Shown piece after piece: positions 21,413 to 29,815 of a stretch of DNA of 64,000 nt; the stretch's first letter is position 1, and each line of letters begins with the position of its first letter. Source of the stretch: Strigamia acuminata (Eukaryota > Arthropoda > Chilopoda > Geophilomorpha > Linotaeniidae); contig OX442314.1 of the NCBI GenBank assembly GCA_949358305.1, positions 2,731,087-2,795,086 on the forward strand. Reading direction: 5' to 3'. The position numbers were made by a program, and so were the translations under genes. The notes under the pieces were generated by a model, which ran no database searches, was not told where the DNA came from, and saw only the letters and a list, made by a program, of their open reading frames with translations.

Positions 21413-22750
21413 ATGCCGCAATTTCCCCATGAATCATCTGCCGAAGGCGCGACTCCAGAACTAGACATTTTTGGATTACCACTCACACAAATAACTGTGG
21501 AAGATAATTATTGGAGTGAATACCATCCAATTACAGCCGTAACTGCAGGACAGCCATTAGATTTTTCAATCAAGGGTACTGCTGATACGTACATTGACTT
21601 GAGTCAAACATACTTGTTACTAAATGTAACTGTAACCGATGGTGCTGGGGCTGTAATTACAAAAACAGCTAAGGTTTCTCCTACAAATTTATTCCTACAT
21701 TCATTGTTCAGTCAAATAGATGTTAGACTAAATGATAAGCTAGTGTCAGCTTCCGATTCAAATTATTGTTATAGAAGTTATCTCGAAACAATTCTCAGTT
21801 TTTCAAATGATGCCAAAAAGAGTTATAAAACAGTGGAGATGTATTATGAGGATACAGGAGGATCATTTGATGATTTAGATCCAACAGTAGCAGATTTTAA
21901 CGAGGAGTTTGGAATTTATAAACGATATCATCGACTCATGCAGGATGGTGATTGTGGAAAATTACAGATGTTTGGAAGACTTCACTGCGATATCTTTTCT
22001 CAACCACATTATCTCATAAATAATGTTGACTTGCGAATTACACTTACTAGACAAAATGATGCATTTAGTTTAATTTCAAAAGAGGCAGGGGCGGCCTATA
22101 AAACAGTTATAAATGATGCAACTTTATTTGTAAAAAAGATAGTTCCTAGCGCTAGTGTACTCTTAGCTCATCATCAAGCATTAGAGCAACGTAATGCGAA
22201 ATATCCCATTAGAAGGGTAGAAGTTAAGACATTTACAATTGCTACAGGATCGCAAACTGCTATGATTGATAATGCATTTCTCGGTCAATATCCATCCCGA
22301 TTGATTATTGGTCTTGTGAAAAACACTGCCTACTGCGGATCATATGCCAGTAATCCGTATAATTTTGAAAACCAAGGAATAAATTTTCTTCAAGTATTTT
22401 TGGATGGAAAAGGAGTACCAATGAGTCCATATAAGCCAGATTTTGCAAAAGGACAAGCAGCTCGTGAATTTATTACCTTATACCAAACTATGAATAGAGC
22501 AGATAAAGATTTAGGATTAGGCATTTCGTATACTGATTATTGTTTAGGCGGAAATGTTTTATTTGGATTTGATTTAACGCAAGATGCATCCGCCGGTCAA
22601 CCACATTTGAATTTAGTAAAACAAGGAAATGTTAGGATTGAAATGAGATTTAATAAAGCCTTAACTGCAACCATAACCGTATTAGTACTGGCGGAATATC
22701 AATCCATACTGGAGATTGATAGAGCGAGGAATATCATTACTGAATTTTAA
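21413..22750 (+). CDS. MCP: Double-jelly-roll major capsid protein
   Basis: 445 residues. The sequence from ELDIFGLPLTQ through DLSQTYLLLNVTV, SLFSQIDVRLNDKLV and YPIRRVEVKTF follows the Polinton major capsid family, widely annotated in animal genomes as uncharacterised F54H12.2-like. Length and motif order are normal and the frame is intact. Trimers of this protein would form the icosahedral shell. The start is 2 bp after the preceding stop. Confidence 0.95.
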   Translation: MPQFPHESSAEGATPELDIFGLPLTQITVEDNYWSEYHPITAVTAGQPLDFSIKGTADTYIDLSQTYLLLNVTVTDGAGAVITKTAKVSPTNLFLHSLFSQIDVRLNDKLVSASDSNYCYRSYLETILSFSNDAKKSYKTVEMYYEDTGGSFDDLDPTVADFNEEFGIYKRYHRLMQDGDCGKLQMFGRLHCDIFSQPHYLINNVDLRITLTRQNDAFSLISKEAGAAYKTVINDATLFVKKIVPSASVLLAHHQALEQRNAKYPIRRVEVKTFTIATGSQTAMIDNAFLGQYPSRLIIGLVKNTAYCGSYASNPYNFENQGINFLQVFLDGKGVPMSPYKPDFAKGQAAREFITLYQTMNRADKDLGLGISYTDYCLGGNVLFGFDLTQDASAGQPHLNLVKQGNVRIEMRFNKALTATITVLVLAEYQSILEIDRARNIITEF

Positions 22751-22758
22751 CTCAAGCT

Positions 22759-23283
22759 ATGAACACGCTCCAAATAACGGAGATTTTATCTAAGAATTCA
22801 GTGACGAGGCAAATTTTTAAAGGTGTATATCCAATTGATTTGCTATCCTCATCGCAACAAACAAACAAAACATGCGCGTTTGTTGTAAATACTCATCCCC
22901 ATACAAAACCAGGCGAACATTGGGTAGCATTGTTTCGAGATGAGAAAGTACCCGGTGCGATTGAATATTTTGATTCGTTCGGTAAACCACCAGCGAAAGA
23001 AATTACTGCTTTTATTCAAAATATTGGATGTAAACTAACCAACAGGATTACTCAAACCTATCAATCACCGTGTAGTCTCGCATGTGGATATTATTGCATT
23101 TATTTTATTTATAATAGGTGTAAAGGAAAAAGCTTTGATTATATAAAAAATCAATTTAATCCAAGAAATCCATATTACAATGATAAAAAAGTTACAAAAT
23201 TTGTTAAACATATTTTTAATTTTAAGATGTCAACATTGTATGATAAAAATTGTATCGTACAAATAAGTAAAACAAAGAAATAA
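22759..23283 (+). CDS. PRO: Adenain-like capsid maturation cysteine protease
   Basis: 174 residues of the C5/Ulp1-type fold. Catalytic residues are visible: H54 (PGEHWVALF), D72 (EYFDSFG), Q102 (YQSPC) and C109 (LACGYYC). In adenoviruses and Polintons this enzyme trims virion proteins. It follows MCP by 8 bp and closes the plus-strand capsid run. The stop codon overlaps an AATAAA, a likely poly(A) signal. It converges on the BIR gene 29 bp away. Confidence 0.95.
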   Translation: MNTLQITEILSKNSVTRQIFKGVYPIDLLSSSQQTNKTCAFVVNTHPHTKPGEHWVALFRDEKVPGAIEYFDSFGKPPAKEITAFIQNIGCKLTNRITQTYQSPCSLACGYYCIYFIYNRCKGKSFDYIKNQFNPRNPYYNDKKVTKFVKHIFNFKMSTLYDKNCIVQISKTKK

Positions 23284-23312
23284 AGTAATTGTTACAAAAT
23301 CTGGTGTTTCTA

Positions 23313-23639
23313 TCAACCTGGTGTATCTAACCCATAGATGGATTTATAAATCAACCACTCTTCATTCAGTCCTTTTTCAAAAGTAATTCTCATTAATGGA
23401 CAATAGGCATACCAAGAATAATGTTCCAAAAGAGGTATGTCACCACGTTTCCACTCTTTTAATCGACCGAGACAGTAGACGCACTCAACATGATCATTTT
23501 CACCCAAGTATTTGAATCCAGCACGGGCTAAGGTGGAAGGGTCGGCGATGTGTCTAGAAACAGGCCAGTTGCGAAAGGTTTGCTTCCGTTCCCGGATTCG
23601 CCGCATCATCTCCGTTCGCATTTTCATTTCCCGTTCCAT
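23313..23639 (-). CDS. BIR-domain (inhibitor-of-apoptosis-like) protein
   Basis: 108 residues from ATG 23639. One BIR domain spans about residues 18-85: TFRNWP, LARAGFKYLGENDHVEC, then zinc ligands C53, C56, H73 and C80 in exact C-x2-C-x16-H-x6-C spacing. There is no RING. BIR proteins bind caspases or their antagonists; a viral-type copy would suppress host cell death. Its first 86 nt overlap the end of the exonuclease-like gene in another frame, so it needs its own initiation, a frameshift or splicing to join the two. An upstream frame extension reaches 23687 but lacks ATG. The BIR assignment is firm; the anti-apoptotic role is inferred. Confidence 0.9.
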   Translation of the reverse strand: MEREMKMRTEMMRRIRERKQTFRNWPVSRHIADPSTLARAGFKYLGENDHVECVYCLGRLKEWKRGDIPLLEHYSWYAYCPLMRITFEKGLNEEWLIYKSIYGLDTPG

Positions 23640-24213
23640 GAAGGAGGGCTTCAAGATCGTCGAGATAAGAATGGTCTTGAGTTTCAATACACCACTCCTT
23701 AAAGCAAAGACACTCAGCTTGAGGACAGTGCATTAACTTGGAGGGAAGTAGGGATTCATGAAGGTGACATAAAGGTTTTGAATCAGGATCAAGATTAAAA
23801 TGAAGGTCCTGATATTTTGGACATCCCAATGATTCCAGGTCGAGGTATGGAATGTCACATTTGATTAACCAATTTTTTTCAATTTGGCCTCCTTTGAATG
23901 CAATAATTGGTCTGTTGGCTTCCTGAACACAATTTATATGTAAAGATGTGAGGATAAAAGGAATCCAGCTTTGAGGTAGATCATCAGGACCATCTTCAAA
24001 CTTCATACCGTGGATATTACGTTTTAACCAAGCAGCAACTTTTTGCCATTTTGGTTCTAGTTTGTCAAATTGTCCAACACGAAAGTGATAACTTAAAGTA
24101 GAATCCTTGTATAGAAAACACACTCCGAGCTCCTTGAGTAGAAAGTCGGGACCAAACTGGAATCCCTCAAAGTCAATAATACAACCTACGTTTTTTAATT
24201 GTTCCGAATTCAT
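23554..24213 (-). CDS. DEDD-exonuclease-like protein
   Basis: 219 residues from ATG 24213. The start IIDFEGFQFG (D14/E16), KELGVCF, and later IIAFKGGQIEKNWL (about 103-116) and a Cys/His cluster C-HLHE...MHCPQAEC (about 149-168) match a family of RNase-H-fold DEDD-type frames common in invertebrate mobile elements. If active it would trim DNA or RNA ends. Assignment rests on motif pattern and the full catalytic set is not proven. It begins 13 bp after the ALKBH2-like gene, overlaps BIR by 86 nt, and is probably co-transcribed with both. Confidence 0.55.
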   Translation of the reverse strand: MNSEQLKNVGCIIDFEGFQFGPDFLLKELGVCFLYKDSTLSYHFRVGQFDKLEPKWQKVAAWLKRNIHGMKFEDGPDDLPQSWIPFILTSLHINCVQEANRPIIAFKGGQIEKNWLIKCDIPYLDLESLGCPKYQDLHFNLDPDSKPLCHLHESLLPSKLMHCPQAECLCFKEWCIETQDHSYLDDLEALLHGTGNENANGDDAANPGTEANLSQLACF

Positions 24214-24226
24214 TCTAAAACACGAA

Positions 24227-24925
24227 TTAAAATAAATATTCATTTATAATAATATCATTAAATAAATGGAACTTACTTTGAATGATGTTTCTAAAAGTTA
24301 AGTTGATTCGCGGATGAAGTGCAGAAATTTGCTTTGGAAGACTGTGATACCAAAAACGGTTTGTAGGTTGGTGCATTAGCAGAATGCTACCGTGTTCCAA
24401 CGCGAGAGAAATCGGCTTTGGTGGTAAGACTGAGTTGCGAATAGTATACTTTCGCTTAAGAGACACGTGACGAAGAACAAAGTTTCTGTTTTGTCCTAGA
24501 GACAGGCTCGCTATTGGTGCGTTTGGATGAAGTCCCACCTCATCGTCTCGATGTTCACCAATAGTCTGGTTGCCATTTGCATAACGATTAACGAGAACAA
24601 AGTTAAATTCATGTCCGGTAACAAACTGAACGGCATCTCGTAAATCACGCAAAAGAGGAGTCCAAGTTTTAACCGGTAAAGTATTACCAGAAAATGAATA
24701 TTTCAATCCATCATCACCAAATGCAACTTGTTGTCTCGGTATATTGATCCACTTGCCATAAATCTTGATTTGACTCAGTCTACCTGTATAGTATGTGATT
24801 TCATTTTCCAGCTTTTGAAATGTAGAATCAGCTACTTCTTTGTTGAAAAGAAGCCCATACTGCAAGTGTAAATCCTGCTTGAGAATATCTTTCCAACAAA
24901 CAGGCTCTATTGTCGTCTTCTCCAT
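24227..24925 (-). CDS. ALKBH2-like 2-oxoglutarate/Fe(II) DNA dealkylase
   Basis: 232 residues. It tracks ALKBH2/3: PRQQVAFGDDGLKYSFSG (about 63-80), FNFVLVNRYANG, iron ligands H125 and D127 (GEHRDDE) and H194 (WYHSLP), and 2-oxoglutarate-binding R206 and R212 (PRINLTFR). These enzymes oxidatively remove 1-methyladenine and 3-methylcytosine from DNA. A repair gene inside a Polinton probably came from a host by transfer. The start lies 32 bp after a TATATATA box (24957-24964). Every catalytic residue is present, so activity is likely. Confidence 0.93.
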   Translation of the reverse strand: MEKTTIEPVCWKDILKQDLHLQYGLLFNKEVADSTFQKLENEITYYTGRLSQIKIYGKWINIPRQQVAFGDDGLKYSFSGNTLPVKTWTPLLRDLRDAVQFVTGHEFNFVLVNRYANGNQTIGEHRDDEVGLHPNAPIASLSLGQNRNFVLRHVSLKRKYTIRNSVLPPKPISLALEHGSILLMHQPTNRFWYHSLPKQISALHPRINLTFRNIIQSKFHLFNDIIINEYLF

Positions 24926-24956
24926 GTTTTTTCATCCAAAAGAAACATCAGCTCGG

Positions 24957-24964
24957 TATATATA
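24957..24964 (-). promoter_or_regulatory. TATA box of the ALKBH2-like gene
   Basis: TATATATA 32 bp upstream of the ATG at 24925. This distance implies a very short leader. Confidence 0.65.
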
Positions 24965-24992
24965 GCAGTTAACCTATTCTGCTGTCCAATCG

Positions 24993-25308
24993 GAGACATG
25001 TCTAAACTTGCCCTCCCAAGCGGTTTCAACAAATTATAGCAGAGGACTCCTCCCCTTTGCACCGCTCACTTCCTGTTTTATCCCCCCTTCCAAACAGTGC
25101 CATTGCTGAGACATGTTGAAACTTGTCTAAAATGGTTTCAACGAATCATAGCAGAGGAGACATTTGCACCACTCACTTTCTGTTTTATCCTCCCTTCCAA
25201 ACAGTGCAATTGATGAGATATGTTGAAACTTGTCTAAAATGGTTTCAACGAATCATAGCAGAGGACAACGTTGCACCGCTCGCTTCCTGTTTTATCCTCC
25301 ATTTCCAC
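24993..25308 (-). promoter_or_regulatory. Three tandem ~107-115-bp upstream repeats with ETS-like motif
   Basis: Units begin at 24993, 25108 and 25215. Each holds GGTTTCAAC-AATCATAGCAGAGGA and, read on the minus strand, GGATAAAACAGGAAGTGAGC or a close variant. ACAGGAAGTGA matches the ETS-factor consensus; the middle copy has AGAAAGTGAG. A fourth copy of the motif plus the adjoining GGGGAGGAGT lies alone at 26227-26265 upstream of the PC4-like gene. The array is upstream of the ALKBH2-like gene and looks like an enhancer-type promoter array. Confidence 0.65.
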
Positions 25309-25508
25309 TAATATAACACAAACACCCTTATTACAACTTAACTTATTTGTTAAAGAAATTAATGAAAGAAAAAAGATGTATTCTTATTCAAACAAATTTT
25401 ATTTATATAATTAACACAAAAAAAAAAGAAATAAGTACAAAAAAAAAAATTTAAACTAAAGTATACAATTTCTATTCTACCAATACAAATAACAAATTAA
25501 CTATAAAT

Positions 25509-26165
25509 CTATTCATCATCATCAGTATCGACAGGTACACTGGTAGGTTTTGAATTGACATCCTCATCAGAAGAATCCACAAAATGCACACCAGGAATGG
25601 GTCTCTGATATGGTTTCTTCTTCATTTGCTTTCTCTCCTTTTTCTTTTTTAAAACAATTGGAGCTTGAGATGTGGTCGGAGTAACAAATGAACTTGCAGT
25701 TGTTTCCTCGGGAATAGCTGGAAATTGAAGGTTGCTCTCTTGCAACTTTGACAGAGCTTCATCGATGCCCGAAAATATGGATGATCGCTGCTTCTTGAGT
25801 TGACGCCATTGTTCATACGAAAGCAGAATAAACTTCTCTGGCGCAAATGAATGACATATCATCAAAGATACATCATCAGTTTTCGACTTGGAAATAGTGA
25901 CTAAAACACCACCTACACACTCAATGGTTGATGATTTCTTGGTTTTTAAATTCGCAATTTCACTCGTTATCTGCTTCCAATGTTCCACAAAATCATAAAA
26001 TGTCTTAACGTTCATGCACATACCATCACGAGAGGGATACAGCTTTCCGTTCGGGTATGTCAGAAATCGTCTTAGGTGGATGTAGACTCCAGCTAGAAAT
26101 GGATTGACTTGACAATAGATCTCCCCACCAAGAGAGTAGATCCCGCTGCTTGAAGTAGTAGTCAT
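25509..26165 (-). CDS. PC4-like ssDNA-binding protein with acidic tail
   Basis: 218 residues from ATG 26165. An in-frame ATG at 26213 overlaps the TATA box (TATAAATG) and is unlikely to be used. Residues about 14-65 carry the PC4 pattern: VYIHLRRF, then PNGKLYPSRDGMCMN and an aromatic FVEHW. A linker, a lysine-rich patch (KKKKERKQMKKK) and an acidic serine tail (DSSDEDVNS, TDDDE) follow. PC4 relatives bind single-stranded DNA and can activate transcription or assist replication. It could serve as the element's ssDNA-binding protein for strand-displacement synthesis. Confidence 0.7.
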   Translation of the reverse strand: MTTTSSSGIYSLGGEIYCQVNPFLAGVYIHLRRFLTYPNGKLYPSRDGMCMNVKTFYDFVEHWKQITSEIANLKTKKSSTIECVGGVLVTISKSKTDDVSLMICHSFAPEKFILLSYEQWRQLKKQRSSIFSGIDEALSKLQESNLQFPAIPEETTASSFVTPTTSQAPIVLKKKKERKQMKKKPYQRPIPGVHFVDSSDEDVNSKPTSVPVDTDDDE

Positions 26166-26210
26166 GGCTTGTTTGTGAAAGAAATGGTGAGTATCCCAAA
26201 ATGCGAGTTG

Positions 26211-26265
26211 CATTTATACAGGATAACTCCTCCCCTTTGAACCGCTCACTTCCTGTTTTACCCTT
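26211..26265 (-). promoter_or_regulatory. TATA box and ETS-like motif of the PC4-like gene
   Basis: TATAAA (minus strand, about 26212-26217) is directly preceded on that strand by GGGGAGGAGTTATCC and ACAGGAAGTGAGCGG, matching the array at 24993-25308. Confidence 0.65.
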
Positions 26266-26290
26266 CCTTTCCATCACTGACATTGATGAG

Positions 26291-26673
26291 TACCCAATAA
26301 TATCTCTCCTTTGGTTAAAAGTAGCCTAAGGGTCCTTTGAAAATTTGGGAAAAACAACAACAAGGTGCTTAAGGAAAGAAAAACAAGGGGCCTTTGAAAA
26401 TTTGGGAAAAACAACAACAAGGTACTTAAGTAAAGAAAAACAATAACAAATAATAGCCTAGGGCACATTGATCGAATGATAAGATTGATTGATTGAGGCA
26501 ATTAGTCATCCCCACTTAGCTCTCCCCTTATCTCCCCCTCTCCTTATCTCCCCTCCCCTTATCTCCCCCTCCACTTATCTTCCCCTCCCCTTATCTCCCC
26601 CTACTTACCCCTCACCACCCCCCACCCCCCTCACCACCAACCACTGGCCCAGGACTGCCACTATCCCCCTACT
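26291..26673 (-). repeat. Polinton right terminal inverted repeat
   Basis: Inverse copy of 11215-11597, same length, no difference found by eye, ending CCCCCTACT. Confidence 0.97.
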
Positions 26674-26679
26674 CCCATT
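26674..26679. repeat. Polinton target-site duplication, right (CCCATT)
   Basis: Second copy of the six bases at 11209-11214. Confidence 0.95.
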
Positions 26680-26917
26680 GTAAATGAAATGTGTTCGCTC
26701 GAAGCGCATCCTTGACTCATCATCTCCAATTATCGAGTTACATTAATTGCTCCTCTAATAACATCATTAAAGTTACATAAAACCTTTGACAGAGGGGGGT
26801 CTTGAAGAACCCCGCGAACGGTTTTTGACATACCGGCGATATTAAAAAATTGGATGACGTGTATTCGAGGAGCAGCAGAGCGTGTAAGGTGTGGGGTCAA
26901 CAAGATGCTGTGTTATT

Positions 26918-27177
26918 GGTTACTAAGCAACCGGAGACGTTAATATTTCTTGTGTGTTGGGCGCTGAACCGTCTTTCAATCTGGGCTTGGGCATTTGCAT
27001 TTGCATGCCAATACAGCACCCACACCATACGGAGGGGCATCAGTTGCCAAAAGTCAAAACAGGCGCGCACATCAACGCCCGTAAAAATTGACTTTTTTGA
27101 CAAGTTCTACACTTTTACAACATCGTGTAATTAAGTGCATAACCTTTTGAGACTGAATTATGAAATTACCGGTAAGT
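26918..27177 (+). promoter_or_regulatory. Candidate promoter with X-box, octamers and first exon
   Basis: GGTTACTAAGCAACC at 26918-26932 fits the RFX X-box. Overlapping octamers ATTTGCATTTGCAT lie at 26993-27006. An ATG at 27160 is followed after four codons by a strong donor CCG|GTAAGT (27172). Together they look like the promoter and first exon of a host gene, but I could not find the next exon. Confidence 0.35.
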
Positions 27178-28554
27178 GTCAAAATGCGTTTTTGAGACAA
27201 ACTGGAATTTATAATCCCAAAATGTATTTATTTTTAAACACACCAAATGCAAAAAGTCCATTTTTACACGCAAAAAGTGCAGAAAAGTCGAGGGCCGTCT
27301 GGAATAAAACGATAATGTCGTTGGAATGTTTATTGAAATGACGCTAACAGCATTTTTATGTCAACATATTTTCCATGTTAGAAAAGTGAGCAATGTACAG
27401 TAATATTTTCAATTTTTACATTGTTGGCGTTTATTTTGTCTGCTCGTACATTTGTTCATTGAGTTAACAAACGTCAATTGTCTGGTCTGATGTCTCGTGT
27501 CTCGCTCATACTGTTGTCGGCCATTGTTCACTTTGGTTCTGCTCGTTCTTGACTTGTTCTTATCTCATCGTTTTCTATTTCCATTTTAATGATTTTAAAT
27601 TATGCAGGTTTGATATTCCATTCATCCTAGAATTCATGTAAGGACCACAGTTCATTTCTCGTGTAAGATCGAATCGCAAATTATGCAAATTATTAGTGCT
27701 GAATCGTAGGCCTAATGACTGAGTGGATTTGTTCCAATTTGTTTCCATTTCTTTTGCCGTATGCACAACCAAGGAACTGGGTTAGGATTGTATTTCCAGT
27801 CGATGGTTTGATTTTTATCAATATTTCTTCATTTCTTTCATGTCTCAAAAAGTTTCCATCCTATTTATTATACGCCTAATCTAAACTTGATCAAAAAGTT
27901 TCCATTCTATTTATTATAGGCCTAATGGCTTCCTTTCATTGATTTTGTGTGTAAATAATGGGTGTTAATGATGGTGAATATTCACTTTGTGCTCCCATGT
28001 GCAAATATTTCGCCAATTACCCAGCAAGTTGCGCAAACAAAATAATGTTCATATGGATGAATGTGCACATGTAAAAATTCTGAGAATCTGCATCTCTTTT
28101 TCTCTTATATTGCCAAGTTTTTGTTTTTATCGTTCTGGCTTCAGTGAGGAAATATATTTTTTTGTTTCAAGTTGTACTTTGCCGCAGCAGTGACTGTTTC
28201 TTCTTCTGGACTGTTCCAGTTTCTTTCTTGGATGAGTTTGCCAATACCCTATTCTATCTATCTTTGAATCTTTCTGTTCTGGTGAAATATTGTTCTTGCT
28301 CATTATGGTCTTACATTTTGGTGTATGAAAGATGCTACTGAAGCACTTTCCTTTACTTGAGAATGACAAATTAACAAAAAAACGGCACAAGACAAAACAA
28401 AATTCAAATTCCAATGTATCTTTATTAACCGATGGCCAAATTCACTCGAGAGATTATTCACTACACGAATAATCCTCGATTAATCCGAATAATTCTGTTT
28501 ACATGCCAGTTGTGCACACGAGTGAGACGAAATATTCCATGCATGTAAACATGT
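27178..28554. repeat. Repeat-derived DNA (families I and E)
   Basis: 27395-27790 matches 30770-31110 (CATTCATCCTAGAATTCATG, AAGGACCACAGTTCATTTCT). About 28190-28400 matches 35230-35425 (TATTGTTCTTGCTCATTATGG). No gene recognised. Confidence 0.7.
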
Positions 28555-28586
28555 AAACTCACTATTACTATAGTAATAGTGAGTTT
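28555..28586. repeat. 32-bp perfect palindrome
   Basis: AAACTCACTATTACTA followed directly by its reverse complement, at the left edge of a partial family C copy. Confidence 0.9.
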
Positions 28587-28870
28587 CCACAAATATATTC
28601 TAAGACATGTGAATCCAGCAATACAATAATGCAAGATAGCATAATACAGTGCAGTTGTGTCACGATTACCTATCCTGTCCGTGAGCGACGATTACGTGTC
28701 CACGCGATTTGTCCCGTACGATTCTTGCTTACTTTCGTCAATCTGTTGCAAATAATTCCTACAGAAATAATCACATATATAAATGATGATGAATATATTA
28801 AATCACTTCTTGCTTGCAGCATTATTAGCATGACTATTGCTTGACTTTTGTTAGTTAGACTGCACACTTA
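28575..28870. repeat. Dispersed repeat family C, partial copy
   Basis: Shares AATATATTCTAAG, AATAATGCAAGATAGCATAA and GCTTGCAGCATTATTAGC with 8850-9480 and 32740-33365, but lacks their middle. Confidence 0.75.
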
Positions 28871-29020
28871 AAAAAATGGCAAAATTAATACCCGGTACTA
28901 TTTTGTAATCACTGTACAGTTCTGTCAAACACTTAAATTGTACGTTTTATTAGTATGTGGGTAGGGCGTTTCTTCCTTTTTTCTTCTTGTATGTGGGTAT
29001 AAGGAAAAATAACGGATATA

Positions 29021-29144
29021 CCATACTGCCTCATTTAAACGCCCGGGCGTTTAATTTTTTTTTTGGGCCACGGTGCACGGTGCAATAAACGCCGCCCAAC
29101 CCCCGGCGTTTATTTGGGCCCGGCGTTTAAATGAGGCAGTACGG
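29021..29144. mobile_element. 124-bp MITE with TA target duplication
   Basis: Ends CCATACTGCCTCATTTAAAC and, inverted, CCGTACTGCCTCATTTAAAC. TA flanks both ends. The paralogous family A copy near 3834-3846 is an empty site (GGATATAGTTTA), showing exact insertion at TA. The core is GC-rich and can fold (GGCGTTTA repeats). This is a Tc1/mariner-type non-autonomous element. Confidence 0.9.
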
Positions 29145-29146
29145 TA

Positions 29147-29320
29147 GTTTATTTTAGTGACACCCGTTATAGCGATGCTGTTCTTCAACCTGTACTAACC
29201 TGAACTAACCTGTACTAACCAACATAAAGTAACCTATACTAACATAAACTAATGAACTAACCTAACTGCATCTAAGCACTTTACAGCTGTGTCGCTTAAA
29301 CGGGCATCACTAAAGTGAGC
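29147..29320. mobile_element. CTAACC-core MITE-like element, copy 2
   Basis: Relative of 3841-4081 with a shorter satellite core. Left end GTTTATTTTAGTGACACCC; the right end is followed by TA. Confidence 0.65.
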
Positions 29321-29699
29321 TAATCCGAAATTAATAAATGTAGAAAATCCATCTTCTTCTTTGCTCTGCCATCCTGCCTTCTCAGTTATCTACATTTGCT
29401 CACTTCGATGATAGCAACATTAGCATCAATTGCAACATTTGCCTTTCAATGTCCATAGGTGACTTCTTTGAAGCCTTTCCTGGTCTTTCTAAAAAAATTG
29501 TTGTTCAAAATGTGCTGGTAATTATTTGTGTGAAATTCTAGTACGATATCTTTTTGAAGTGTTCCAACTGTGAATTAAATTCGTTCTTTTGATGAGCAAC
29601 TCTCAACAGCACGTGACTTCTGTCTTCTAAATCACATAAAAATTTATATATTTAGGATACATTTTTTCAGAGGATTGCTACTTATTACACTACCGATAC

Positions 29700-29815
29700 T
29701 TGTATATTGCAGTTACATAGGTTTGAAACGCAGCATCCAAATTTGCTTTAAGCTGTTCTAATTGCTCATCGAACCACTTTGTGAAGTTTTTGTCTTCTTC
29801 TTCGCCCATTAACCT
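29700..29815 (-). pseudogene. Charged helical reading frame related to 32488-32778
   Basis: ATG near 29810 on the minus strand opens GEEEDKNFTKWFDEQLEQLK. This aligns with KKNLTKWLADQVEQLD of the frame at 32488-32778, and a following TYVTAIY matches TYETTINHIY. It runs out after about 38 residues into repeat DNA. A fragment of the same small protein family. Confidence 0.5.

Larger units (their letters stand above)
11215..26673. mobile_element. Complete Polinton/Maverick DNA transposon
   Basis: 15,459 bp bounded by 383-bp inverted terminal repeats and a CCCATT duplication. It encodes the diagnostic set: protein-primed family B DNA polymerase, retroviral-type integrase, A32-like packaging ATPase, adenain-like protease, penton/minor capsid and double-jelly-roll major capsid, plus accessory genes. 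Coding covers most of its length with no introns. No stop or frameshift breaks any core gene, so the copy looks young and possibly active. Polintons are thought to replicate by protein-primed synthesis from the repeat ends and may form virions. Confidence 0.98.
28895..29695. repeat. Dispersed repeat family A, copy 2
   Basis: Direct-orientation relative of 3740-4455, interrupted by the MITE at 29021-29144. Confidence 0.85.

Noticed and set aside
26850-27134. 94-residue plus-strand frame over the X-box region
   Set aside because: No motif, covers promoter-like sequence; tryptophan- and cysteine-rich composition looks random.
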